Positions 25,409 through 32,932 are shown, counted from the stretch's first letter. The stretch: DNA of 32,932 nt from AC-69 sp044869895 (GCA_044869895.1 JBIOXZ010000174.1:1-32932), one strand, 5' to 3'. Translations and numbers: made by a program. Notes: generated by a model from the sequence alone, not told the origin.

Positions 25409-26104
25409 GTGAGGAGGCGTCTCGCCTTCTGGCTCCGCGTTACGAGTGCCCTCGTCCTGATAACGACGCCGCTCGCGTTGTGGGCAGTTGGGCCACGTCC
25501 CGACTTCGGTTTCCTCCCCGGGACGACCGATGCGAGCGTGTCCGAGGCCGTCGCGGACGATCTTCCGATCGACGCCGAGACGTCGTCGACCGCGGCCCGT
25601 GCCCTTACGATCGATGTTCGGTCGGCGCGGCTGAAGGACTACGAGCCTCCGCGGCGCGAACCTCGTCCGGTCGGCCTGACCATCGGCGCGATCGGCGTGC
25701 GAGCACCGATAGTCCCCGTCGGCGTTGAACCTGGCTCGCGCCGCGTCCAGGTGCCCTCTGACGTCCATATCGTCGGCTGGTACCGGTTCGGTCCTCCCCC
25801 GGGAGCGGGCGGCTCGGCCGTGCTCCTGGGCCACGTGGACTCGTGGACGCAGGGTCCGGGCGTCTTCTTCAGGCTTCGTGAGCTCGGGCCGGCGGATGTC
25901 ATCTGGGTAAAGTTCGCGAACGGCTCCGAATCCCGCTTTCGGGTGGTCGCGCGACGCTCGTATCCCAAGGGCGACCTGCCTGGCGAGCTGTTCGAGCGGG
26001 AGGGACCATCGATCCTCGCCCTCGTGACTTGCGGAGGCTCCTTTGATCAAGCGACCAGGAGCTACTCGGACAACGTCGTCGTGTTCGCCGTGCCTCACGA
26101 CTGA
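25409..26104 (+). CDS. class F sortase
   Basis: A 231-residue membrane-anchored transpeptidase. An N-terminal membrane segment (about 8-27) is followed by a linker and the sortase beta-barrel. The catalytic triad is H142 (LLGHVDS), C208 (LVTCGG) and R217 (TRSYSDNVVV), in the arrangement typical of class F sortases. It would cleave a sorting signal on the cell surface and join the protein to the envelope. The start is a GTG; the gene begins 84 bases after the DUF4397 gene, its likely substrate or partner. The convergent lipoprotein gene ends 83 bases downstream. Confidence 0.92.
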   Translation: MRRRLAFWLRVTSALVLITTPLALWAVGPRPDFGFLPGTTDASVSEAVADDLPIDAETSSTAARALTIDVRSARLKDYEPPRREPRPVGLTIGAIGVRAPIVPVGVEPGSRRVQVPSDVHIVGWYRFGPPPGAGGSAVLLGHVDSWTQGPGVFFRLRELGPADVIWVKFANGSESRFRVVARRSYPKGDLPGELFEREGPSILALVTCGGSFDQATRSYSDNVVVFAVPHD

Positions 26105-26187
26105 GCGCCCGCCAGCAGTCGGGTGTCCGGTTCAATCCCCTTGAACTGCGAGTCACAAACCGACGACGGCGAGAGGAGATTGCGGTG

Positions 26188-27651
26188 CTACGGCGTTCCC
26201 GGGAGTGGCGTGGGGTCAAGGACGAGCGGTGGCAGGGGGTCCTGTGCGAAGTCAAACTCGTTCAGGAGGTCGCCGAGGATCGGGAGCTTCTCCCGCACCG
26301 TGGGCCGGGAATCCGGCCGCCCATCGGTCCTCGGATTCAGTCGCTGGCTGCCGAGGAACAGATCCTCGATCATCTTCAGGTAGGCGTCGAAGGACAGCGT
26401 TTGATGATCGATCGTGCCAGCCTCGGCCCACGGGCTGATCATCAGGCCCGGCACCCTGATCCCGTACCCGTTCGCGTCCACGCGCGGGGGAACGACGTGG
26501 TCGTAGAACCCACCCCAATCGTCCCAGGTGAGGAAGATCGCCGTACTGTTCCAGTCGGGCCCCTGCATCGCCGCGTTGATCACCTTGGTCACGTGGGCCA
26601 CCCCCTTCCAAATGGGCTGGCCGGCACTGGGGTGCTCGGCGGCGCCGTTGTATGGCATGACCCACGACACCGCCGGGAGCGTCCCCGCCGCAGCTCTGGC
26701 GAAGTAGTCGCTGTGGGAGCGGATGTTCCGGAGCTGGTGGTTCTGCCGGACCGTGGTGAACCCGGGGAGCGGGTTCTGGAACGCCGGCGTGTACGTGCCC
26801 CTGGCGGGCGGGCAGGGGTCGATGAAGCAGGTGTCCTGGCCGACGTAGTAGGCCCAGCTCACACCGGCCCGGTTCAACAGCCAGGTGATGTCGGTCCATG
26901 CCCACATCGGCACCTGGCCGCCCCGCTGGATCTTGGCCTGGTCCCGGAGTTCGAGATTCGACGTGCAGCTCATGGGGTCGTACGGGCTCGTGCACGAGGC
27001 CGCCCACGCCGAGACCAAGTAGAGGTGCGCGGGCAGCGTCCAGGAGTCGGCCGGCGCGAACATCCGGTCCTGAAGCACGAATTGATCGGCGTAGGCCCAG
27101 TAGTTCGGAATCTCTTCCCTGGTGTGGTAGCTGATCGCGTCGGGCTGGCCCTGTGGTCCGAGGAAGCTCTCGCAGCCCGGGTCGCTCCGGTCGGTCGCGC
27201 ACTCGATCTTCCCCGAGATCGCCGTACGGATGAACCCATCCATCCTGCCCCCGTCCACATCGGCGACGGAGTGGCGTTGCGTGTGGGGCCCGCCCTTCTG
27301 GAGCTGGCTCGTCGAATGGAACGGCCGCACGCACTTCCTCAGGACGGGGTCGGGCACGCACACCGTGGGCAAGCCGTTCGCCATCGGGATCCCGTCGGCG
27401 CCCGGGTAGGTCCCGAAGTAGTGATCGAACGACCGGTTCTCCTGGACGATGACGATGACGTGTTTGATGTGCTGCCTGGCTAGGTCCAGCTGCGACTGCG
27501 GTGCCGTCGTGGCCGGCGACGCCGGGCTCGCGGCCCCGGCCCGGGGGCCGTCGCCTCCGGCCGGATCGGCGGAGGAGGGCGCGCAGGCCGCAGCGAGCGC
27601 GACGCACGCCACCAGCGAGGCGAGCGACCGCAACGACGCCGTCATCCTCAC
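26188..27651 (-). CDS. phosphoesterase-family lipoprotein (phospholipase C/acid phosphatase type), copy A
   Basis: About 487 residues. A signal segment ends in a lipobox at AAAC23. The mature protein belongs to the phosphoesterase family PF04185 (bacterial phospholipase C and AcpA-like acid phosphatases), with the N-terminal QENRSFDHYFGTYPGADG and the later TWDDWGGFYDHVVPPR, both metal-site and nucleophile regions. C-terminal PLPPLVLDPTPLPG is shared in shape with the neighbour. GTG at 27651 gives a GTGA overlap with copy B's stop; ATG at 27645 is the alternative. Likely role: release of phosphate from phospholipids or phosphoesters at the cell surface. Substrate cannot be read from sequence. 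Confidence 0.88.
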   Translation of the reverse strand: MRMTASLRSLASLVACVALAAACAPSSADPAGGDGPRAGAASPASPATTAPQSQLDLARQHIKHVIVIVQENRSFDHYFGTYPGADGIPMANGLPTVCVPDPVLRKCVRPFHSTSQLQKGGPHTQRHSVADVDGGRMDGFIRTAISGKIECATDRSDPGCESFLGPQGQPDAISYHTREEIPNYWAYADQFVLQDRMFAPADSWTLPAHLYLVSAWAASCTSPYDPMSCTSNLELRDQAKIQRGGQVPMWAWTDITWLLNRAGVSWAYYVGQDTCFIDPCPPARGTYTPAFQNPLPGFTTVRQNHQLRNIRSHSDYFARAAAGTLPAVSWVMPYNGAAEHPSAGQPIWKGVAHVTKVINAAMQGPDWNSTAIFLTWDDWGGFYDHVVPPRVDANGYGIRVPGLMISPWAEAGTIDHQTLSFDAYLKMIEDLFLGSQRLNPRTDGRPDSRPTVREKLPILGDLLNEFDFAQDPLPPLVLDPTPLPGTP

Positions 27652-29126
27652 GTTCCCGAGATGGACGCCGGGCCGGGCGACGGATGGGGATCGAGAATCA
27701 GCGACGGAAGCGGGTCCTGGGTGAAGTCGAACTCGCTCCGCAGGTCGCCCAACCGCTTCACGTTCTCTCGCACGACTGGCCGGGAGTCCGGCCGCCCGTC
27801 GGTCCTCGGATCCAGGCGCTGGCCACCCACGAACAGGTCCTCGATGAGCTTGAGATACGCGTCGAAGGACAGCGTCTGGTGATCGATCGTGCCTCGCCTG
27901 GCCCACGGGCTGATCAGCAGGCCCGGGACCCTGATGCCGTACCCGCTCCCGTCCACCCTCGGCGGCACCATATGATCGTAGAACCCGCCCCAGTCGTCCC
28001 ACGTGACGAAGATGGCACTCGTCTTCCACAGCTGGCTCTGCATCACGGCGTTCACCACCCTGGTGACCCAGGTCTGTCCGCCCGTGAGCGGCGCCCCGGT
28101 ACCGGGGTGTTCGCTGATCCCACCACGTCCCGGTACCACCCACGAGACCTGCGGCAACGTTCCGCCGGCGACCGCGTCGAAGAAGTCATCGTGGGTCTGG
28201 ACCCTGTCGAGCTGCTTTGTCTGGTGCACGTCGGTGAACGACGGGAGCGGGTTCTGGGCGGGGGTTGCCCCCTCCGATGCGCACATCTTGACCGGGACCT
28301 CGGGTCCGCACAGGTTCTTCCCCGCGTAGTAGGCCCAGCTGACCCCCTCCCGGTGCAGGAGCCAGGTGATGTCTGTCCACGCGTAGATCGGCGGGTGCTC
28401 GCCGTGGCGCTGAAGGTCCACGACGCCTTTCTGGAGCAGGTCGGTCCTGCAGCTCATGGGCTTCCACGGACTCTCGCATCGCGCCGACCATCCGGACACC
28501 AGGAACAGGTGCGCGGGGAGCGTCCACGAGTCGGTCGGGGCGAACATCCGATCCTGGAGCACGAAGTGCTCCGCGTATGCCCAGTAGTTGGGAATCTCCC
28601 TCGCGTCGTGCCAGCCCATCACATCGGGCTGGCTCTGGGGGCCAAGCGTCCCATCGCAGTACCGGTCCAATCGAGTGCGGGCACATGCGTTCGGCGAGTG
28701 CTCAGCGACCGCGCGGACGAAACCATCCATCGCTCCGCCGTTCACATCGATCTTGGAATGGGACGGGGCGTGGGGACCGCCCTGGTTGACCAGGGAGGCT
28801 TCATGGAACGGCCGAACGCACCTGCCGAGCACGGGATCCGGGATGCACACGGTCGGCTTGCCATCCTTCATCGGGATGCCATCCGCTCCGGGGAACGTTC
28901 CGAAGTAGTGATCGAACGACCGGTTCTCCTGCACCACGAAGATGAGGTGTTGGATGTTGCCGAATCCCTGAAGGGAGGACGAGCCGCTCGCCGACGGCGA
29001 TGGGGAGTCGACCGGGGCCTCCGTCGCAGCATCCGAGCGCGTGCAGGCCGCGGCCAGGAGCGCCAGGACCAGCAGCATGGCCGGCAAGGCGAAGGGGAAC
29101 GGGCGCGATGGGATCCGGTCGGTCAT
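27648..29126 (-). CDS. phosphoesterase-family lipoprotein (phospholipase C/acid phosphatase type), copy B
   Basis: A 492-residue paralogue of copy A, upstream in the same transcript. The lipobox is LAAAC28. It has the same family motifs, ENRSFDHYFGTFPGADG and TWDDWGGFYDHMVPPR, and the same PADSWTLPAHL-type (here PTDSWTLPAHL) and SPWARRGTIDHQT landmarks. Divergence is concentrated between about residues 120-180 and 270-330, where cysteine positions and loops differ, suggesting altered substrate preference after a tandem duplication. The ATG at 29126 is the only reasonable start. No phosphate-regulator box could be identified by eye upstream. Confidence 0.9.
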   Translation of the reverse strand: MTDRIPSRPFPFALPAMLLVLALLAAACTRSDAATEAPVDSPSPSASGSSSLQGFGNIQHLIFVVQENRSFDHYFGTFPGADGIPMKDGKPTVCIPDPVLGRCVRPFHEASLVNQGGPHAPSHSKIDVNGGAMDGFVRAVAEHSPNACARTRLDRYCDGTLGPQSQPDVMGWHDAREIPNYWAYAEHFVLQDRMFAPTDSWTLPAHLFLVSGWSARCESPWKPMSCRTDLLQKGVVDLQRHGEHPPIYAWTDITWLLHREGVSWAYYAGKNLCGPEVPVKMCASEGATPAQNPLPSFTDVHQTKQLDRVQTHDDFFDAVAGGTLPQVSWVVPGRGGISEHPGTGAPLTGGQTWVTRVVNAVMQSQLWKTSAIFVTWDDWGGFYDHMVPPRVDGSGYGIRVPGLLISPWARRGTIDHQTLSFDAYLKLIEDLFVGGQRLDPRTDGRPDSRPVVRENVKRLGDLRSEFDFTQDPLPSLILDPHPSPGPASISGT

Positions 29127-29189
29127 GGGAGCCGGGGAACGATATCAAGCCGGCCCCGATTCGGATACGGCTTCGAGCAGGGTCGGGGG

Positions 29190-29792
29190 TCAGTGCGTGA
29201 GGGCCTGCCGCGCGCCGACGTCGTAGATCAGCCGGGATCCCTCGACCCTGGCGCTCGGGTTCAGCTGGTGGGGCTCACGGCGACCCTCGTCGAGGAGATG
29301 GACCACCTCGCAGCCGGCCACCGAGAGGGCATCCGAGATCATCCGGCGGTGGCATCGCCACCACAGCACCTCGGCGCACATGATCGCCGTGGACGTGTCG
29401 CGCGAGGTGTCGATCAACCAGGAGAGGGCGGAGCGGAACTCCTCGGTTTCCATGTGATCGGCGTAGCCGCGGAACGCGTTGTTGCGGAGAGCGACGTGCG
29501 ATGAGTCGGGCCGGGGCGTGCGGTAACCTCCGAGGTCCTTCCGCCACGCGTAGTCGATGGCCTGCGCCTGGAGCGAGGCCGCCAGAGCATCCCGGCCGAA
29601 CTGCGGATGCCGACGCGAGCCCGGCGCACTGCGGACGTCGACCAGGCGCCGGACCCCAGCTGCGCCGAGGATGGCCAGGAAATCCTCGATCGACCGCGTC
29701 CCATGCCCGACGGTGAAGATCGCCGGAGAGCGCTTGTTAGACTCGTTTGCTGGCGTCGCGAGGTCCCATCGTCTAGTGGCCGAGGACACCAC
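29190..29792 (-). CDS. DUF488 family protein
   Basis: About 200 residues. The family fold starts at AIFTVGHGTRSIEDF, then LVDVRSAPGSRRHPQFG, GGYRTPRPDS, and the C-terminal MCAEVLWWRCHRRMISDAL, equal to the conserved CAE-x-CHR region of DUF488 proteins, whose function is not established. The problem is the start: between the conserved core and position 29762 there is no in-frame ATG, GTG or TTG. The first candidates are GTG codons at 29792 and 29789 and a TTG at 29819, all inside the antisense of tRNA-Glu. Either translation starts there, a rare start codon is used, or the 5' end was replaced. Coordinates use GTG at 29792. Confidence 0.8.
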   Translation of the reverse strand: MVSSATRRWDLATPANESNKRSPAIFTVGHGTRSIEDFLAILGAAGVRRLVDVRSAPGSRRHPQFGRDALAASLQAQAIDYAWRKDLGGYRTPRPDSSHVALRNNAFRGYADHMETEEFRSALSWLIDTSRDTSTAIMCAEVLWWRCHRRMISDALSVAGCEVVHLLDEGRREPHQLNPSARVEGSRLIYDVGARQALTH

Positions 29793-29833
29793 CCTCTCAA
29801 GGTGGAGACACGGGTTCAAATCCCGTTGGGACT
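29763..29833 (+). tRNA. tRNA-Glu (anticodon CTC)
   Basis: A cloverleaf with acceptor GTCCCAT/TTGGGAC (one T-T at the base of the stem), D arm, anticodon stem CCACC/GGTGG around the loop CTCTCAA (anticodon CTC, reads GAG, glutamate), and T arm ACGGG-TTCAAAT-CCCGT. CCA is not encoded. It lies antisense to the 5' end of the DUF488 gene. Sequence downstream is gene-poor and contains damaged genes, as often found beside tRNA integration sites, but no integrase or second copy of the 3' end was seen. Confidence 0.93.
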
Positions 29834-30126
29834 ACAAGAGAAAGCGCAGGTCAGAACCCCCTGACCCGTTCGGCGCTGGTAACGAAGTCCGAACTCGTCC
29901 CGCATTTGTCCCGCGGCCGCTGCGAACGCGTCGTGACATCCGGACTCGATCCACACGGTCATGCTCACGGTTGTTCATCGCCCTGCTCGCCCGAGGCCAT
30001 CGAGCCAACCTCCCGTTCAGGATCGGCGTAGGAAGCAAGACACGGGCTCCCTCCCCCCGTGGGAGGATGGCTGACAAGCCGGAGGCCAAGCGGTAGCAAC
30101 GCGAGCCTGACCTGACGGACAAACAC
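29834..30126. other. gene-poor stretch after tRNA-Glu with a small hairpin
   Basis: No convincing gene. A hairpin GGTCAG/CTGACC at 29849-29866 with a 6-base loop may end the tRNA transcript, although only CGTT follows it. Six-frame products are Arg/Pro/Ser-rich and look like shadows. The end of the stretch carries the AGGAGGA ribosome binding site (30127-30133) of the following VOC pseudogene. Confidence 0.4.
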
Positions 30127-30140
30127 AGGAGGATGCACCC

Positions 30141-30579
30141 GTGTCGCGTATTCGACGCTTCGACCACGTCGGCATCACGGTCGCGGACCTCGACACGGTG
30201 ACGGCGTTCTTCGTCGGGCTGGGTTTCGAGTTGAGGGCAGGACGTTCGTGGAAGGCGAGTTCGTCGACACCGTCATTGGCATACCGAACACCCGTACCGA
30301 GATCGTCATGCTGCGGCGGCCCGACGGAGAAACCGGGCTGGAGCTGTCGAGCTTCATCCGGCCCAACCACGAACGGGATCGCCCGACGCCATGGCGAACG
30401 AACTGGGGCTGCGCAACGTTGGCTTCGAAGTGGACAACCTCCAGGCGGTTGTTGACCGGCTGGCTGCGGACGGCTACGGCCTGGTCGGCGGCATCGGTCA
30501 GTACGAGCACATCTGGCGCATGGCGCACGTGCGCGGGCCGGAGGGAATCATCGTGTCCCTGGCCCAGCGAATCGACTGA
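30141..30579 (+). pseudogene. glyoxalase/VOC-family gene with two frameshifts
   Basis: Three successive frames join into one normal VOC (vicinal oxygen chelate) protein of about 147 residues: FDHVGITVADLDTVTAFF and onward in frame 1, then TFVEGEFVDTVIGIP to LELSSFIRPNHE in frame 3, then MANELGLRNVGFEVDNLQ to GPEGIIVSLAQRID in frame 2. Each shift is explained by one missing base, near 30228-30233 (GAG[G]TTGAG) and near 30372-30377 (GAAC[C]GGG). An excellent AGGAGGA site lies 7 bases before the GTG at 30141, so the gene was recently functional or the deletions are assembly errors. VOC proteins are metal-dependent lyases, dioxygenases or resistance proteins; the substrate is unknown. Confidence 0.85.
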
Positions 30580-30606
30580 CCCGCGCGCGTCGAAGCCGCA
30601 GGCAAG

Positions 30607-30840
30607 CACCACGGTCTTCCCGCCGGCCTTCTCGATAGGTCCAGATAGATAGCTCTGCGGATCGTCCACCTCGATGTAGAAGACCACCTGGTTGGGGCCC
30701 TGCGCCTCGCCGATGCCCCCGCCGATGGCGCCCTCCACCCCCGTATCGATCAGGGCGTAGTTGGCATCCTCGAGCACCTGCAGGTTCCACCTGAAGAGCT
30801 CCGCGTAGAAGTCCCGCATCGCCTTTGCATGTGTCCGTCC
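30607..30840 (-). pseudogene. truncated second VOC-family gene fragment
   Basis: About 78 codons resembling a different VOC subfamily: HAKAMRDFYAELFRWN, then DANYALIDTG, AIGGGIGEAQGPN, VVFYIEVDD and EKAGGKTVV. The usual first strand (about 15 residues) is missing upstream and the sequence leaves the family after KTVV, so both ends are lost, including the second half with a metal ligand. Its 3' end abuts the 3' end of the VOC pseudogene on the other strand. The fragment can be read from ATG at 30819 but would then run into antisense of the neighbour. Confidence 0.7.
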
Positions 30841-31271
30841 AGGACGGATCGCCTAGCCTTCACTTCTACGCCTCATGGGAAGGGCCGAGCGTCCCGGGCG
30901 TCGTCTGGTGCCGATACGCCCTACTCGAGCGGAACGGAACTCCGGTCGCAACGCGCCAAGCGACGCTCAGTTTTGCGACGACACCGCCAACCCTTGTGGG
31001 TCAGGGTTATCCCACCGACGTGCGCTTCGACTCATCGGACGTGCATGGGGGCATCGGTGCCGATACAGCCGGCCTGACGCCGGTGATCGATTGCGTGCCG
31101 TACCTGGGTGGTGGGGAGAGCTTGCCACCGCTGCCGACCCCCGGGTCGTTCAGCCCGCCGCTGCCTTGCCCGCTCCCCACGAACGAACAATCGCGCGATT
31201 CGGGTTACGCGTTCACGGACGTGACGACGCGCCCCGAGAACGACCACTGGGTCAGAACGCAAGGAGACTAA
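30831..31271 (+). CDS. hypothetical protein, possibly 5'-truncated
   Basis: An open frame of up to 148 residues (TTG 30825 or GTG 30831). Landmarks are SLHFYASWEGPSVPG, VVWCRYALLERNGTPVAT, a Pro-rich stretch GGESLPPLPTPGSFSPPLP, and TDVTTRPENDHWV at the end. It reads like the end of an extracytoplasmic beta-rich protein, but there is no signal peptide or ribosome binding site, and the 5' end overlaps the VOC fragment on the other strand. It may be a fragment whose front was lost in the same rearrangement, or a spurious frame. Not recognised. Confidence 0.4.
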   Translation: MSVQDGSPSLHFYASWEGPSVPGVVWCRYALLERNGTPVATRQATLSFATTPPTLVGQGYPTDVRFDSSDVHGGIGADTAGLTPVIDCVPYLGGGESLPPLPTPGSFSPPLPCPLPTNEQSRDSGYAFTDVTTRPENDHWVRTQGD

Positions 31272-31500
31272 GGCACGTTCCGGCCGTCACTTCACGGGCC
31301 GCGCGATGTGGCGGGGTCGCGACGATCCGAGCGATCCTGATGCCGCCGCCCGGGACCTTAGCCCACTGTAGGCGAGGGCGTTGAACCCCTCGGGGGCCCG
31401 GATCCCGCCATCGTGGAGGCGACTTCTCGAGCCGGCTCCTGAGAAGCGGGAACACCCGCACTGGTTCGGTGTCGCTGTCTGGGGGGCGCGGTGGCGACGC

Positions 31501-31522
31501 AAGGTGGCGCGCCGCCAACCTT
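31501..31522 (-). terminator. hairpin downstream of the small lipoprotein gene
   Basis: AAGGTGGCG and CGCCAACCTT pair (one bulged base) around CGC, 10 bases beyond the lipoprotein stop codon on the minus strand. The stem is strong, but no T-tract follows, so it is a candidate terminator only. The convergent frame ends at 31271 and 31272-31500 shows no gene. Confidence 0.4.
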
Positions 31523-31532
31523 GGCGCGGATC

Positions 31533-32003
31533 CTAGATGCCGTAGATTCCCTCGACCATGACCGTGTCCGCGCACGCGCGGATTCGGGTCGCAGCGCATC
31601 GTTCCGCCACGTCGTCCTTCTGGAGACTGACGATCGCTGTGAGCTCGTCGGCATGGACCCGGAGCTCCGTCCCGCCCGGTAGCAGCTCTCGACGCTCCAC
31701 CTCCCAGCCTGATGATCTTGCTCTCTCGATCACGGCTTCGGCTCTTCTGTCCGGATCCCCCGTGACCACAAAGTAGACCTGCACGCATGACGGCGAGGAA
31801 GCGAGTTCCACGCAGTTCCCGGCCACCTCCTCCAAGACGATGCTGCCGGGCGGGAGGAGGGCCCGAGCACCGTTGCGGAGCTCTTCCTCGCTCGGACCAC
31901 CACATGCGTTCAGCGCTGCGATGATCGCGACCGCGGCGAGTGATGTGCGGGCGATGCGACTAACTCCCTCCCGCCGGCTGGCTCTGCCCGATTCCTCCTT
32001 CAT
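31533..32003 (-). CDS. small lipoprotein of unknown function
   Basis: A 156-residue protein with a basic N-terminus (RREGVSRIART), a hydrophobic signal (SLAAVAIIAAL) and a lipobox LNAC34, so probably a membrane-anchored lipoprotein. The mature part has four or more further cysteines (GNCVEL, SSCVQ-like SPSCVQVYF, AERCAATRIRACAD) that could form disulfides, and an alpha/beta pattern with AVIERARSSGWEVERRELLPGG. The start is ATG at 32003, with no clear ribosome binding site; the frame is open further upstream without convincing sequence. Not recognised as a named family. Confidence 0.6.
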   Translation of the reverse strand: MKEESGRASRREGVSRIARTSLAAVAIIAALNACGGPSEEELRNGARALLPPGSIVLEEVAGNCVELASSPSCVQVYFVVTGDPDRRAEAVIERARSSGWEVERRELLPGGTELRVHADELTAIVSLQKDDVAERCAATRIRACADTVMVEGIYGI

Positions 32004-32455
32004 CCGCAGACGCACCGTGTGCTTGGCAGTCCCTTCACGCTCCAGAGTCTCGGCGGCGGGATCGCAAGACTTGAAGCAACAGAGAGCCATGGGCCTCCAT
32101 GCCGGCTCTCTTGCTCGGCGCTGTATATGCGGAGCAAAGAGACGGCAGCCAACATGCCCGTCAAGCCGGTCCCGGACCAGGTCGCTCGCTTGATGAGGTG
32201 GGAGGGCGGTCCGGCCGACTAGTGATCCAGACTCAGCTTCCCAATCCGCCGAAGTAGAACCATGTCCGTACACATGCGACCCGACGACTTGGTCGTGAGG
32301 AGCGCTGTTATAACGTCGACACCGAGTTTCTTTTGGTGCCGCCCGGCTTGGCGCCGCCCCGAAGGACTCGAACCGCACGCCGCCACGGCAGGGGATGCCA
32401 TAATCGCGGCCCAAAAGGCGTCGGAACGGATCACGGGAACATTCCAAGCTTCTTT
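32004..32455. other. intergenic stretch, no supported gene
   Basis: Several short frames exist on both strands but lack ribosome binding sites and recognisable sequence. Composition is less GC-rich than the rest of the window. A TATAAC at 32309-32314 could be a -10 element for the next gene, with only a poor -35. A segment near 32365-32375 looks like a tRNA T-loop on the minus strand but does not fold. Confidence 0.4.
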
Positions 32456-32466
32456 GGAGGAACAGA

Positions 32467-32932
32467 TTGAGCGATACGAGCGCCGGGAACGGCAAGGTGG
32501 TCGTGAACAGGGCGATGTCGCTTGACGGCTTCATCGCCGGTCCCGGCGACGCGATGGACTGGGTCGCCGACTTCGTGGCACCCGACGACGTCGCGGAGAT
32601 CGCGGCCGCCACCGGCGCCATACTTATCGGCCGGCGGACCTACGAGGTAGGCAACAGGATGGAGGCAGACAAGCCAGGCAGCACAGACTACCCCTTCTCC
32701 GGACCCATGTTCGTCCTCACCCATAGGCTGCCGGAGCCGCCGGACCCGGAGGTCACGTTCCTCACCGGTGACATCGGGGAAGCGGTCGCCACGGCACTGG
32801 ACGCTGCGGGCGGCAAGAACCTGGAGATCCTCGGCGCCGACGTGGCCGGCCAGTGCCTGCGGCGGGGGCTCGTCGACGAGATCCTGGTGTATGTACTGCC
32901 GGTGCTGCTCGGCGACGGCATCCGCTTCTCGT
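32467..32932 (+). CDS. RibD C-terminal/dihydrofolate reductase-family protein (3' end beyond window)
   Basis: The first 155 codons of a DHFR-like fold protein. VVVNRAMSLDGFIAGPGDAMDW is the typical opening strand and substrate loop, followed by ILIGRRTYEVGNRM, then PMFVLTHRLPEPP, and GGKNLEILGADVAGQCLRRGLVDEI, the NADPH-binding and dimer regions of the family. The start is TTG at 32467, with GGAGGA (32456-32461) 5 bases upstream, which is decisive as there is no closer ATG before the conserved core. Members are NAD(P)H-dependent reductases, most of unknown substrate; a role in folate or riboflavin synthesis should not be assumed. Confidence 0.88.
   Translation, partial: MSDTSAGNGKVVVNRAMSLDGFIAGPGDAMDWVADFVAPDDVAEIAAATGAILIGRRTYEVGNRMEADKPGSTDYPFSGPMFVLTHRLPEPPDPEVTFLTGDIGEAVATALDAAGGKNLEILGADVAGQCLRRGLVDEILVYVLPVLLGDGIRFS

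Noticed and set aside
29834..30126. Integrative element inserted at tRNA-Glu
   Set aside because: No integrase, excision gene or direct repeat of the tRNA 3' end could be found within the window; only the damaged genes hint at it.
32360..32380. tRNA-like T-loop sequence on the minus strand
   Set aside because: GGTTCGAGTCC is present, but the T stem does not pair and no acceptor or anticodon arm can be folded.

Overview
The window is high-GC DNA with densely packed genes. It most likely comes from an aerobic member of the Actinomycetota, perhaps a deep-branching soil or sediment lineage. The evidence is an actinobacterial bcc:aa3 respiratory operon (ctaE-qcrC-qcrA-qcrB with a diheme QcrC), a PASTA-domain kinase-like membrane protein, a class F sortase paired with a DUF4397 surface protein, an F420/LLM-type oxidoreductase, and frequent GTG starts. 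Placement below phylum is inference.

Layout. Positions 1-421 hold tRNA-Gln(CTG) and a small acidic protein built from four Phe-x-x-Gly-Gln units spaced exactly 19 residues apart. Positions 443-6814 (minus) are a complete seven-gene respiratory operon, ctaE-qcrC-qcrA-qcrB-ctaC-ctaD-ctaF, in which every junction is a 4-base ATGA or GTGA overlap. ctaG (plus) diverges from it. A 79-residue protein with 21 histidines meets ctaG tail to tail.

The centrepiece is a roughly 15 kb minus-strand operon (22989 down to 8030, possibly to 7765) that looks like a purine/urate-catabolic system. In transcription order it encodes: two fold-type II PLP enzymes; an aspartate-carbamoyltransferase-like protein whose usual aspartate-binding motif is altered; a fused [2Fe-2S]/molybdopterin hydroxylase of the XdhD or 'selenium-dependent' type; SsnA; an LLM flavin/F420 oxidoreductase; FAD, [2Fe-2S] and Mo subunits of a second xanthine-dehydrogenase-type enzyme, with an 8-oxoguanine-deaminase-like amidohydrolase inserted; and a YgeW-type carbamoyltransferase. 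Parts of this set match the E. coli ygeW/ssnA/xdhD locus and related gut-bacterial purine clusters. Here it has two carbamoyltransferases, two PLP enzymes other than YgeX, an LLM enzyme and an 8-oxoguanine deaminase, in an organism with an aerobic oxidase. It lacks ygeX, ygeY, ygfK, a cyclic amidohydrolase, carbamate kinase and a transporter. A working model (inference): purines are deaminated and hydroxylated to urate or a related oxopurine, the ring is opened to ureido compounds, the carbamoyl groups are removed by the two transferases, and the remaining amino acid is eliminated by a PLP enzyme.

Positions 23137-26104 hold a PASTA pseudokinase (minus), diverging from a DUF4397 surface protein and a class F sortase (plus). 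Positions 26188-29126 hold a tandem pair of phosphoesterase (phospholipase C/acid phosphatase family) lipoproteins. Positions 29190-32932 look more accessory: a DUF488 gene whose possible starts lie antisense to tRNA-Glu(CTC), a glyoxalase/VOC pseudogene with two frameshifts, a second truncated VOC fragment, a doubtful hypothetical reading frame, a small lipoprotein, and the 5' part of a RibD/dihydrofolate-reductase-family gene running off the window. No CRISPR array, insertion sequence or integrase was seen.
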